13,848 bases of DNA. Origin: Deltaproteobacteria bacterium. Its GTDB lineage: Bacteria > Myxococcota > Myxococcia > Myxococcales > Myxococcaceae. Made by a program: the position numbers and the translations under genes. The notes below the pieces were generated by a model. The model saw nothing but the letters and a program-made list of their open reading frames with translations, searched no databases and was not told where the DNA came from. The DNA is taken from assembly GCA_016875515.1 (NCBI GenBank), contig VGRA01000016.1, positions 1 through 13,848 on the forward strand, written 5' to 3'. Below, piece by piece: positions 6,254-13,498 of this stretch. Position 1 is the first letter of the stretch, and the number at the start of each line of letters is the position of its first letter.

Positions 6254-7882
6254 TCAGCGCTCCCCCATCCCCGGCGCCAGCAGCTCGCCGCCGAACACCT
6301 CGTCCCAGCCGTCCCTGCAGTGCAGCGGCGTGGGCTTGATGTCCCCCGCCCGCTGGCCCCGCCGCACGCAGCCCGCTTCATACGCCTGCGCCCCGTCCTT
6401 CACGCGCATGACGTCCACCGCCCCCAGCTGCCCCAGCTCCCGCGCGTAGCGGTAGGGGTGTCCTGCGGCCAGCGCCTGCTCCACCCCCCGCGCCAGCGCC
6501 CGCAGCGCCCCGTCGTCCACGGCCGAGTCCACGTACAGCCGGTAGCGCCGCGTCCCGGCCGTCACCGGCGCCAGCATGGCGAAGCGCGACCGCGCCTTGA
6601 CCTCGCCCAGGGCCGTCTCCACGAAGGTGGCTGCCAGCTTCTCCCCCACGAGGTCGGACACCAGCCCCGCGCGCTCCAGGAAGCGCACGCAGGGCGTGGC
6701 CCGGCAACGCCCTTCCACCTGCACCCGGTCCCCCAACCGGTAGCGCACAAGCCCCGCCCCGGTGGTGAGCACCACTTCGTAGGACTCGCCCTCTTCCAGT
6801 TCATGCGCGAAGTGCGGCCGCCCCGCCGCGTCCAGGAACTCCAGCAGGTGCGAGCGCACCGCCAGCACCGGCGCAGGTGCCCCCACCCACGGCACGGAGA
6901 TGGCCCCCTCCGTGGCGAGCAGCCCCTTGCCCTCCACGGGCACCCCGGGGAAGCGCGCGGTGGCCTCGCCCAGGAATTGCGCCGCGGCAGCGTCCGTCCA
7001 CAGGGAGACCAGCGCCAGGTGCGGCCACGCCTCCGGGAGGGGCAGCGGGCCTGTCCCAGCGGCCAGCTTCCGCAGGGTGCGCGCCCGCTCCGGGTCTGCA
7101 GGCGGGGTCAGCTGCGAAAGGAGCGCCGCGTCCACCGGCCCGCTCCCTGGTGGCGGGGTGAAGCGCCCCTGCTCCAGGTCCTCCAGCAAGGACGGAAGGT
7201 GGGCGTCCAGCGCCTGCACCAGCAGCGTCAGGAACGTGGGGCTCCACACGGACAGGAGCGACAGGTCCTCGCGGGCGAGCAGCCACAGCAGCGTCGCGTA
7301 CCGGCACACCTCCACGCCCGGCAGGTGAGCCACCGCGCCCGGCACCGGCAGGAGCCGCCCCACCAGCGCGCGCGCGGCGCGGGGCAGGTACTCCGTGTCG
7401 TCCTCTGCACCAATGGGCGTCCCGCCACGGGTCACCTGCTTCGCCTGCGCCAGTGGGGAGATGGACCAGTAGGCACAGCCCGCGGCCACCCCCGGCCGGC
7501 GCGCGTACAGGTTCCACAGCCACGGCTGCAGCGCCCGGTTCATCTCCGAGAGGGACGCCCGCGTCATGGGCACCAGCTTCTGAGGGCCGGACGAGCCGCC
7601 GGACCGCTCGAAGCGGACGAGCGGGGAGGTGGACAGCCGCGTCACGTCCCCGTCTGCCACCGCCTCCACGTCTGCCGAGAGCTCGTCCCATCCCCGCAGC
7701 GGCAGCTCCCGCACGTCCTCCATCCGCCTGCACCGGCGGAGCCCCGGCAGCACCGCGCGCAGCCGGGAAAACACCTCCTGCTGGGCCTCGTGGGGGTCCG
7801 AGAGCGCGTGCTCGAACGCGGTGGCCCGCGGCCAGGTGCTTGCCGCGAACGGGTAGGTGAGCGCCTGCACGGGCAGCTTCAC
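6254..7882 (-). CDS. GH3-family acyl-adenylating (acyl acid amido synthetase-like) enzyme
   Basis: The 542-residue product matches GH3 proteins, members of the ANL adenylating superfamily known from plants as enzymes that activate a carboxylic acid with ATP and join it to an amino acid. Visible motifs are the phosphate loop SGGSSGPQK (94-102), LLATEGA (321-327) corresponding to A5, YRLGDRV (381-387) corresponding to A7, and GEKL (413-416) near the hinge. A C-terminal subdomain ends with G-D-I-K-P-T-P-L-H, where Lys516 may play the GH3 C-terminal lysine role. A start at GTG 7882 is favoured: it overlaps the TGA of the upstream membrane gene as GTGA and has GGGGAG 6 bases before it. There is no signal peptide, so the enzyme is cytoplasmic. 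Acid and amine substrates are unknown, and bacterial GH3 proteins are poorly characterised. It is probably co-translated with its neighbours. Confidence 0.9.
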   Translation of the reverse strand: MKLPVQALTYPFAASTWPRATAFEHALSDPHEAQQEVFSRLRAVLPGLRRCRRMEDVRELPLRGWDELSADVEAVADGDVTRLSTSPLVRFERSGGSSGPQKLVPMTRASLSEMNRALQPWLWNLYARRPGVAAGCAYWSISPLAQAKQVTRGGTPIGAEDDTEYLPRAARALVGRLLPVPGAVAHLPGVEVCRYATLLWLLAREDLSLLSVWSPTFLTLLVQALDAHLPSLLEDLEQGRFTPPPGSGPVDAALLSQLTPPADPERARTLRKLAAGTGPLPLPEAWPHLALVSLWTDAAAAQFLGEATARFPGVPVEGKGLLATEGAISVPWVGAPAPVLAVRSHLLEFLDAAGRPHFAHELEEGESYEVVLTTGAGLVRYRLGDRVQVEGRCRATPCVRFLERAGLVSDLVGEKLAATFVETALGEVKARSRFAMLAPVTAGTRRYRLYVDSAVDDGALRALARGVEQALAAGHPYRYARELGQLGAVDVMRVKDGAQAYEAGCVRRGQRAGDIKPTPLHCRDGWDEVFGGELLAPGMGER

Positions 7883-8541
7883 GGCCAGCTCCCCGCCGCC
7901 ACGTACCGCGCCACGAACAGCCCCATCCCCAGCCCCAGCACCCAGTTCCACCGCAGGGTGTTCCGGTTGATGGCCCGGAAATTCTCCGCCTCGTCGTCCG
8001 CGAACCAGACGCCGTCCTGCCCCGTGGTACGTCCTTGCACCGCGTGGAAGAAGGACCAGGCGTGGTGTATCTCCACGCAGAGCGACACCAGCACCAGCCC
8101 GCACAGCCCCAGGGCCCACCAGTCCGCGGGCGAGGAGAGCGCCATCACCTCCCGGGCGTTGGCCCCCAGCACCCCCAGCAGCAGCAGGATGCACGCCACG
8201 TCGTGGCCAATGCCGTACGGCGGCCGCCAGTTGAACGTGCGGTAGAGCATCACCATCTCCACCGCACCGCGCAGCCACATGAAGGCCGCGAAGCTGCCGA
8301 GCGCCCAGCGCAGGACAGGGGACAGGTGCGCCCCGTCCCACGCCACCACCGGGCAGACGATGAACCAGCACCAGATGGCGAACGGGAGCCAGAAGGCCTT
8401 GGGGCGCGAGATGGCCCCGCCCAGCTGGCCGCCGCGCTGCTTGCGGTAGAAGGACACGCCGAAGGCGGCGAGCGCCGGCACCGAGCCCAGGAGCAGCGCG
8501 CGCGCCACCCACGAGGCCTGGGGCTCGGCCCCCCCCGTCAC
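7879..8541 (-). CDS. Six-helix integral membrane protein, unknown function, histidine-rich
   Basis: I do not recognise the family of this 220-residue protein. It has about six hydrophobic segments: residues 13-32, 48-68, 76-98, 110-129, 141-165 and 198-214. Histidines lie in or beside the helices: His113 (G-I-G-H-D-V), His159-His160 after Glu157, and His166. Such an arrangement can bind heme or metals, but no known motif proves it. A conserved-looking loop, W-F-A-D-D-E-A-E-N-F-R-A-I-N-R-N, precedes the last helix. The GTG start at 8541 overlaps the TGA of the big fusion gene and its own TGA overlaps the GTG of the GH3 gene, so it is locked between them as a coupled cistron. It could be a partner of the RnfD-like domain of the upstream gene. 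Confidence 0.75.
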   Translation of the reverse strand: MTGGAEPQASWVARALLLGSVPALAAFGVSFYRKQRGGQLGGAISRPKAFWLPFAIWCWFIVCPVVAWDGAHLSPVLRWALGSFAAFMWLRGAVEMVMLYRTFNWRPPYGIGHDVACILLLLGVLGANAREVMALSSPADWWALGLCGLVLVSLCVEIHHAWSFFHAVQGRTTGQDGVWFADDEAENFRAINRNTLRWNWVLGLGMGLFVARYVAAGSWP

Positions 8542-11351
8542 GGGCGCATCCCCACCGGGGGCGTGGGTTGCTCAACGACGTGCCGCCCGTCCACCGGCAG
8601 CTGCAGCCGGCTCTGGCCGCCGCCCGGCCACTCCACCGTGACGTCCACCGGCCCCTGCGCGCTGCCCAGGCCGAAGTGCAGGCGCGGCTCCCGCTGCGAG
8701 GAGAAACCGCCCAGCAGGTGCTGCTCCTGCCGCGCCGTCACCCGCTCGCCGGACTCATCCGTCCAGCTGACGTTCACCACCGCCCCCACGCCGCGGGTGT
8801 TCTTCCCCTGGCCGCGCAGCTCCAGCTGCACCCAGTGCGCGCCGTCCGGGCGCGATTGCACCAGGTCGCTCCGGTACAGGCTCACCGGGCCGTGCTGGTT
8901 GGTCACCACCGTGTCCAGGTCCCCGTCGTTGTCCAGGTCGGCGAGCAGCACGCCGCGCGAGTTGTCCGGCGTGGACAGGCCCAGCGCGTCTGCCACGTCC
9001 ACGAAGTGGCCCGGCGCGGCCTTTCCCAGGTTGAGGTACGCCCGGCGCTTCTCGTTCGGGTAGATGATGCGCCCGCGCAGGTCCCCCCACATGTCCGCGT
9101 AGGTGTGGACCTCGGGGCCGGACTGCATGAGCTTCTGGTTCACGTACCAGTAGTCCTTCCGCTCGCCATCCGGGATGCGGGCATCCAGCCGGTCATCCAC
9201 CATGCCGTTGGCCTGCACCAGGTCCGGCCACCCGTCGTTGTCCAGGTCCCCGGCCTGGGCCCCCCAGCCGAAGCGGTGCTCGTTGAGCGCCCCGCGCTGC
9301 GTGGCCTCGTCGGTGAAGAGCGGAGTGGACGGGTCTGCCGGGTTGGGCCGCACCATCCACAGCATGCTCCCCTCCGCCTGAAGCCTGTGGTGCACGTTGC
9401 TGACGCTGACGTCCATGTACCCGTTGCGGTCGAAGTCCGCGTGGGTGGCGTTCATGCCCTTGTAGGTGTCATGGCCCACGTCGTTGAACCGGGGGCCGCG
9501 CACGGGGCGGAAGCGCCTCCCGCCCTCGTTGAGCAGCAGCTCGTCCGGCCCGAAGTCGTTCGCCACGTACAGGTCCACGAAGCCGTCGCGGTTGAAGTCC
9601 GCGGTGGTGACCGCGAGCGACCAGCGCGTGGAGGTGAGCCCCACCTCCTCGCCGCGCCGGCGCAGGAACGTCCCATCTCCGCGGTTCTCGTACAGCACCT
9701 GCCCGCCGCCGTTGTTGGCGTCGTGCCAGCCGTCGTGCATGAAGTGGAACATCCGCCGGTCCCCGGCGTGCTCTGGCGCCGGCAGCTTGAAGATGTTGAG
9801 CGGCCGCGGGGGTGCGTAGGCGTTCAGCCAGGGCGAGGTGGCGTTGAGGACCAGCATGTCCAGGTCCCCGTCGTTGTCATGGTCCAGGAACGTGGTGCCC
9901 AGGCTCACCGCGTGCGCCTCCACCCCGGCAGCCCGCGTGACGTCCTGGAACCCAAGCGCACCATCCTCCTTCAGCCGGTTCTGCAGCAGCCGCACCGGGC
10001 CGTAGCCAAAGGGCACCGCCAGGTCCAGGTCCCCGTCCCCGTCGTAGTCCGCGAAGGTGCCGCCGGACGGGACGCCGTCCTGCGCGGGGTGGGCCACCCG
10101 CCCGGCCAGCGCCGGGATGGGGAAGCGCGTGAAGGTGAAGGGCTTGCCCTCGGAGAGCCCGTTGAGGAAGAGCGCAGCGCGGTCCTGGGGTGACTTCATC
10201 GTGTTGCTCAGGAACAGGTCCAGGTCCCCGTCGCCGTCCACGTCCCCCGCGGCCACCGCGTCCCCCACGGACAGCAGCCACTTGCCCACGTGCTGCAGCC
10301 GCGGGTCGACTTCCTCCAGCAGCGTGCCCATGCTGCTTCCCAGTCCTGCCGCCTTCGCGTCCACCTGCGCCATGCGGAAGCCCGGCTCGCGCGTCAGCCC
10401 CCCGTCACGTGACGTGGCCCACGCCACCCCGGCGTAGGCCAGCGCCACCCCCGCCACGGCCGCCACCGCCCGCCCCTTGGGCCAGGCCCAACCGTCCTTC
10501 CGCAGCTTGCGCGCGTGCAGGTACAGGAAGCGCGCCGTGCCCACCGCCAGCGCCGCGTAGAAGAAGGTGTAGACGCTCTCCTTGAAGTGCAGCACCAGGT
10601 CCACCGCCGCCACGCAGAAGGCGATGAAGACCTGCATCTTCGGGTCTGCCGGCGAGGTGCCCGGGTCCGTCAGCATGTACAGCGTGAAGAGGAAGAACGG
10701 CGGCGTGGTGAGCGTGCCGATGAACAGCATCTCCGGCGGCAGGTGGTGCCGCATCACGTAGGCCCGGATGGCCGTGTTGAGGACGTAGAAGAGCAGGAAG
10801 CTCCCCACCAGCCACCCCCTCCCCACCCGGAACACGAACAGCATCAGCCCCAGCGTCAGGACGAAGAAGCTGACCGTCAGCGACGAGCCCGCCCACTGGT
10901 ACGCCGGCGCCGCAGTGATGAGCTCCTGCCCCACCAGCAGCGAGGTGGCCACCCCGAACATGGACGGGTTGAAGAAGTGCCGCCCGTTGAGCGTGATCAG
11001 GTGCTTGCTGCCGATGGTGAGCAGCACCGGCAGGAAGAGGATGGCGCTGTGCTTGGAGTAGTTGAGGAGGATTGCCAGCGACGTGCAGGAGATCCACGCC
11101 GACAGCGGCAGCACCTTCTGCCCCCGCGTCCACCAGGTCAGCGCCACGTCCATCAGCGCCCCGGAGGCCACGATGAAGAGCATCTGCCCCGGCGTCCGGT
11201 TGAAGCCGAAGAAGAGGAATCCCAGCACGCAGTAGAGCCCCAGCACCGCGGCAAAGGGCCAGCGTGGGTCGTTCCGGGCGGGAATGGTCCACCCCTCGAA
11301 GAGGCCCTGGCGGCCCGGTGGCGCGGGCACTGCGGTCATGGCGACGGACAT
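8538..11351 (-). CDS. UnbU-like (RnfD/NqrB-type) membrane domain fused to FG-GAP repeats and ASPIC/UnbV domain
   Basis: The 937-residue protein has two halves. Residues 30-311 hold about ten to eleven hydrophobic segments of the RnfD/NqrB/UnbU type, with F-F-N-P-S-M-F-G (126-133) and a T-L-T-T-P-P...L-T-D-P-G-T-S-P stretch (213-234). In RnfD/NqrB this area carries the threonine that binds FMN covalently, but the canonical S-G-A-T core is not seen. After about 330 come seven D-x-D/N-x-D/N-G-x-x-D calcium-type loops starting at 370, 435, 490, 585, 639, 702 and 805, as in FG-GAP/VCBS beta-propellers of CRTAC1-like proteins. Residues 840-925 form an ASPIC/UnbV domain with L-H-F-G-L-G (891-896) and V-E-W-P-G (906-910). 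The propeller half should lie outside the cytoplasm. UnbU and UnbV are named as separate accessory proteins of enediyne clusters; here they are one chain. The ATG at 11351 has no Shine-Dalgarno; Met5 is an alternative. It is the first gene of the minus-strand run. Confidence 0.9.
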   Translation of the reverse strand: MSVAMTAVPAPPGRQGLFEGWTIPARNDPRWPFAAVLGLYCVLGFLFFGFNRTPGQMLFIVASGALMDVALTWWTRGQKVLPLSAWISCTSLAILLNYSKHSAILFLPVLLTIGSKHLITLNGRHFFNPSMFGVATSLLVGQELITAAPAYQWAGSSLTVSFFVLTLGLMLFVFRVGRGWLVGSFLLFYVLNTAIRAYVMRHHLPPEMLFIGTLTTPPFFLFTLYMLTDPGTSPADPKMQVFIAFCVAAVDLVLHFKESVYTFFYAALAVGTARFLYLHARKLRKDGWAWPKGRAVAAVAGVALAYAGVAWATSRDGGLTREPGFRMAQVDAKAAGLGSSMGTLLEEVDPRLQHVGKWLLSVGDAVAAGDVDGDGDLDLFLSNTMKSPQDRAALFLNGLSEGKPFTFTRFPIPALAGRVAHPAQDGVPSGGTFADYDGDGDLDLAVPFGYGPVRLLQNRLKEDGALGFQDVTRAAGVEAHAVSLGTTFLDHDNDGDLDMLVLNATSPWLNAYAPPRPLNIFKLPAPEHAGDRRMFHFMHDGWHDANNGGGQVLYENRGDGTFLRRRGEEVGLTSTRWSLAVTTADFNRDGFVDLYVANDFGPDELLLNEGGRRFRPVRGPRFNDVGHDTYKGMNATHADFDRNGYMDVSVSNVHHRLQAEGSMLWMVRPNPADPSTPLFTDEATQRGALNEHRFGWGAQAGDLDNDGWPDLVQANGMVDDRLDARIPDGERKDYWYVNQKLMQSGPEVHTYADMWGDLRGRIIYPNEKRRAYLNLGKAAPGHFVDVADALGLSTPDNSRGVLLADLDNDGDLDTVVTNQHGPVSLYRSDLVQSRPDGAHWVQLELRGQGKNTRGVGAVVNVSWTDESGERVTARQEQHLLGGFSSQREPRLHFGLGSAQGPVDVTVEWPGGGQSRLQLPVDGRHVVEQPTPPVGMRP
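8911..10245 (-). repeat. Degenerate DNA repeat encoding calcium-type loops
   Basis: Within the fusion gene, near-identical segments built on gtccaggtccccgtcgttg recur, with clear copies near 8914, 9858, 10023 and 10217 and a related one near 9235. They code for the D-L-D-N-D-G-D-L-D type loops. The similarity follows partly from the protein motif and GC-biased codon use, but the long shared stretches could permit recombination between repeats. Confidence 0.5.
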
Positions 11352-11402
11352 GGATGCACAGCTTAGCGAAGTCGACGGACCGTGTGCGAGGGAGGTAGAC
11401 CC
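11352..11402. promoter_or_regulatory. Divergent 51-base promoter region
   Basis: These 51 bases separate the UnbU-UnbV fusion gene (minus) from the GNAT gene (plus) and must hold at least part of the control of both, unless promoters lie inside the genes. On the minus strand TAAGCT (11365-11360) fits the TANNNT pattern 8 bases before the ATG, the placement seen for leaderless transcripts. On the plus strand GGAGGT occupies 11391-11396. A small palindrome, ACGG-A-CCGT, lies at 11375-11383. No convincing -35 box or sigma-54 site was found. Confidence 0.4.
11391..11396 (+). promoter_or_regulatory. Shine-Dalgarno GGAGGT of the GNAT gene
   Basis: GGAGGT ends 6 bases before the ATG at 11403, an ideal spacing. 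It fixes the start of the acetyltransferase at 11403 instead of the in-frame GTG at 11382, which lies upstream of this site. Confidence 0.8.
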
Positions 11403-12575
11403 ATGCCACGCATGGGTGACCGAAAGAACGCTCCGGGCTTCGATGAGATCCGCTCACGCGTCCGGCTGGCCGGCCGGGAGGACGGTCCCTGGCTCACCGA
11501 GCTGATGGCCCACGTGCCCATGGAGGGCTCGCTCGTTCTCTCCACGCGCAGGGATCCTGACTTCTTCGGGCTCTACGACTTGCAGCGCGGCGTGGCGGAG
11601 TCCTTCGTCTACGACGACCCGTCCTTCTCCGGGGTTGGCAGCTCCATCGTCCGGGACGGCTGGCTGGGGGGAGGGAAGCAGAAGGTCGGCTACCTGGGGG
11701 ACATGCGGCTGCGGGGCACCGGCCGCGCGCGGCGGCACTTCCCGGCGCTCTTCGGCCACTTCTTCGAGGCGCACGCGGCGCGCACCGGCTGTGAGGACTT
11801 CTACACCGCGGTGCTCGCGCACAACGCGCTGGCCCTGCAGTCGCTCGTCCGGCGGGGCAAGAAGGCGCGCGCGGACCAGCCGTACTACCACCTGCTGCGA
11901 ACCTACCAGATGGCCTCGGTGCAACTGCTCCTGCCTCGGCGCGTGCGCGTGCCCTCGGGCCTCTTCGTGCAGTCCGCCACGGCCGCGGACGTGCCCGCGC
12001 TCGCCGCCTTCCTGCACGCGGACCACCAGCAGCGCCCGTTCGGCTACTGCTTCGACGACGGGGAGCTGGAGCACCGGCTCGCCCGTTGGCCGGGCTTCAC
12101 GCTGGAGGACACGCTGGTCGCTCGCGCGGACGGGGGGCGCATCGTGGGCTGCTGCACGCTGTGGGACGTGTCCCCGGTGAAGCGCTACCGCGTGGTGCGC
12201 TACGGCGGCGCCATGAAGGTGGCCCGCCTGGCGGTGGCGGCCGCCTCCACCGTGCTCGGCTGTCCACGCCTGCCCGCACAAGGGGAGGACTTCCGCGGGC
12301 TGTACATGACCAACCTGTCGGTCGAGCAGGACAACCCGGTGGTGCTGCGCGCGCTGCTGGAGGCGGGCTACGCGCGCGCGTGGGAGGCGCGCGCGCAGCT
12401 GCTCTCGCTGCCGCTGTACGACGGCCCTGGCGGCGCGCCGGATCCGCTCTCCCCTGCGCTCCGCGGTTTCCTGGTGCAGCGGCTCCCGTTTCACCTGTAC
12501 GGCGTCACCCGCAGCGCACGGGCCCGCACCGAGTGGCCGGAAGGCCGGCCGGGCTTCGAGATGGCGCTCGCTTGA
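11403..12575 (+). CDS. GNAT-family acyltransferase, probable double-domain
   Basis: The 390-residue product looks like two GNAT folds in tandem. In the first (about 18-165), V-G-Y-L-G-D-M-R-L (95-103) followed by RGTGRARRHF (104-113) matches the strand and acyl-CoA pyrophosphate loop (R/Q-x-x-G-x-G/A), and A-H-N-A-L-A-L-Q-S-L (139-148) is the usual end-of-fold segment. The second (about 186-340) starts S-A-T-A-A-D-V-P-A-L and ends with LSVEQDNPVVLRALLEAGY (305-323), a typical C-terminal GNAT element; its CoA loop is less clear, so it may be non-catalytic. Members move an acyl group from acyl-CoA to an amine; the acceptor is unknown. Start ATG 11403 is supported by GGAGGT. The gene is divergent from the UnbU-UnbV operon and 20 bases before the solute-binding-like gene, with which it probably forms an operon. 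Confidence 0.75.
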   Translation: MPRMGDRKNAPGFDEIRSRVRLAGREDGPWLTELMAHVPMEGSLVLSTRRDPDFFGLYDLQRGVAESFVYDDPSFSGVGSSIVRDGWLGGGKQKVGYLGDMRLRGTGRARRHFPALFGHFFEAHAARTGCEDFYTAVLAHNALALQSLVRRGKKARADQPYYHLLRTYQMASVQLLLPRRVRVPSGLFVQSATAADVPALAAFLHADHQQRPFGYCFDDGELEHRLARWPGFTLEDTLVARADGGRIVGCCTLWDVSPVKRYRVVRYGGAMKVARLAVAAASTVLGCPRLPAQGEDFRGLYMTNLSVEQDNPVVLRALLEAGYARAWEARAQLLSLPLYDGPGGAPDPLSPALRGFLVQRLPFHLYGVTRSARARTEWPEGRPGFEMALA

Positions 12576-12595
12576 GATAGAGGACCGGCCCGCCC

Positions 12596-13486
12596 ATGGC
12601 CCTCCAGCACCTCCACGTCCGCTTCCTCCGTTTCTCCGCCTTCTACGCGCCGCTGCTGCTGGCGCTGGAGGAGGAGCGGCTCGCCGCCGCGGGGCTCGCC
12701 GCCACGTTCGACAAGGTGACGCCCGAGCGCACCAACGAGGCGGGGCTGCGGGATGGGACGGTGCAGGTGGCGCAGTCGGCCACTGCGGTCAGCTTTGCCC
12801 CCGTGCTGCGCGGCGAGGTGCCGGTGTACCGCCACTTCGCGGTGATGAACCTGCGGGACGGCCTCTTCCTCGCGGCCAGGGACCGCGCGGAGCCGTTCAG
12901 CTGGAAGTCGCTGGAGGGGAGGTCGGTGCTGGTGGACCACTTCTTCCAGCCGCTGGCGCTCTTCCGCACCGCGCTCCGGCTGCAGGGCGTGGACGCATCG
13001 CGCGTGACCTTCGTGGACGCGGGGGACCCCGCCGGCATCGAGGCGGCCTTCAGGGAGGGGAGGGGGGACTTCTTCCACATGCAGGGGCCCGTCCCGCAGC
13101 AGATGGAGGAGGAGGGGCTGTGCCGCGTGGTGGCCATGGTGGGCGAGGCCACCGGGGACCTGGCCTTCAGCACGCTGTGCGCCCGGCCCGAGTGGCTCCA
13201 GACGGAGGTGGCCCGTGCGTTCATGGGCGTCTTCCGCAAGGCCCGCGCGGACGCGCAGCGGACGGAGCCCTCCGCCCTGGCGGCCCGGCTCGCCCCGTTC
13301 CTCCCGGGCAGCAGCGTCACTGCGCTCGCGGCCACCCTGGGGGCCTACCAGCGCATGGGCACCTGGACGGGCGACGAGCGGCTCACCCCCGCGCTGTATG
13401 ACCGCACGGTGCAGGTGTTCCGGGAGGTCGGCTCGCTCGCCTCCACGCCGGACATGTCCGAGGTGGTGGCGGCGTTCCCGGAGTAG
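12596..13486 (+). CDS. NMT1/SsuA-like substrate-binding-fold protein without export signal
   Basis: The 296-residue product resembles ABC-type nitrate/sulfonate/thiamine-precursor binding proteins (NMT1/SsuA/THI5 group). RFSAFYAPLLLALEE (12-26) is the first strand and helix where these proteins begin to contact ligand; VQVAQSATAVSFAPVLRGE (56-74) is the second conserved segment; SLEGRSVLVDHFFQPLALF (105-123) is the inter-domain region with the start of the second lobe. Known binding proteins are exported, but here the N-terminus enters the fold by residue 8 with no signal peptide, so the protein should be cytoplasmic. No permease or ATPase gene is next to it. The cysteine cluster of THI5 HMP-P synthase is absent (only Cys176 and Cys195), so that enzyme is unlikely. 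It may be a sensor or a metabolic enzyme of the same fold. AGAGGA lies 11 bases before the ATG. Confidence 0.65.
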   Translation: MALQHLHVRFLRFSAFYAPLLLALEEERLAAAGLAATFDKVTPERTNEAGLRDGTVQVAQSATAVSFAPVLRGEVPVYRHFAVMNLRDGLFLAARDRAEPFSWKSLEGRSVLVDHFFQPLALFRTALRLQGVDASRVTFVDAGDPAGIEAAFREGRGDFFHMQGPVPQQMEEEGLCRVVAMVGEATGDLAFSTLCARPEWLQTEVARAFMGVFRKARADAQRTEPSALAARLAPFLPGSSVTALAATLGAYQRMGTWTGDERLTPALYDRTVQVFREVGSLASTPDMSEVVAAFPE

Positions 13487-13498
13487 GCGGCGCGGGAC

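Noticed and set aside
8568..10193. A long plus-strand open frame opposite the FG-GAP region
   Set aside because: It is a shadow of the repeat-encoding gene, dominated by repeated Val/Gln/Pro patterns from the antisense calcium loops.
5103..11351. The region as part of an enediyne biosynthetic cluster
   Set aside because: Only the UnbU/UnbV families point that way; no PKSE, thioesterase or UnbL gene is present in the window. It could lie outside, but this cannot be claimed.
11371..11383. Operator palindromes GTCGAC and ACGG-A-CCGT in the divergent region
   Set aside because: They are too short to separate from chance in GC-rich DNA; noted only as part of the intergenic region.
12596..13486. 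THI5-type HMP-P synthase
   Set aside because: The fold group fits, but the cysteine cluster typical of THI5 is absent and no thiamine gene is nearby.
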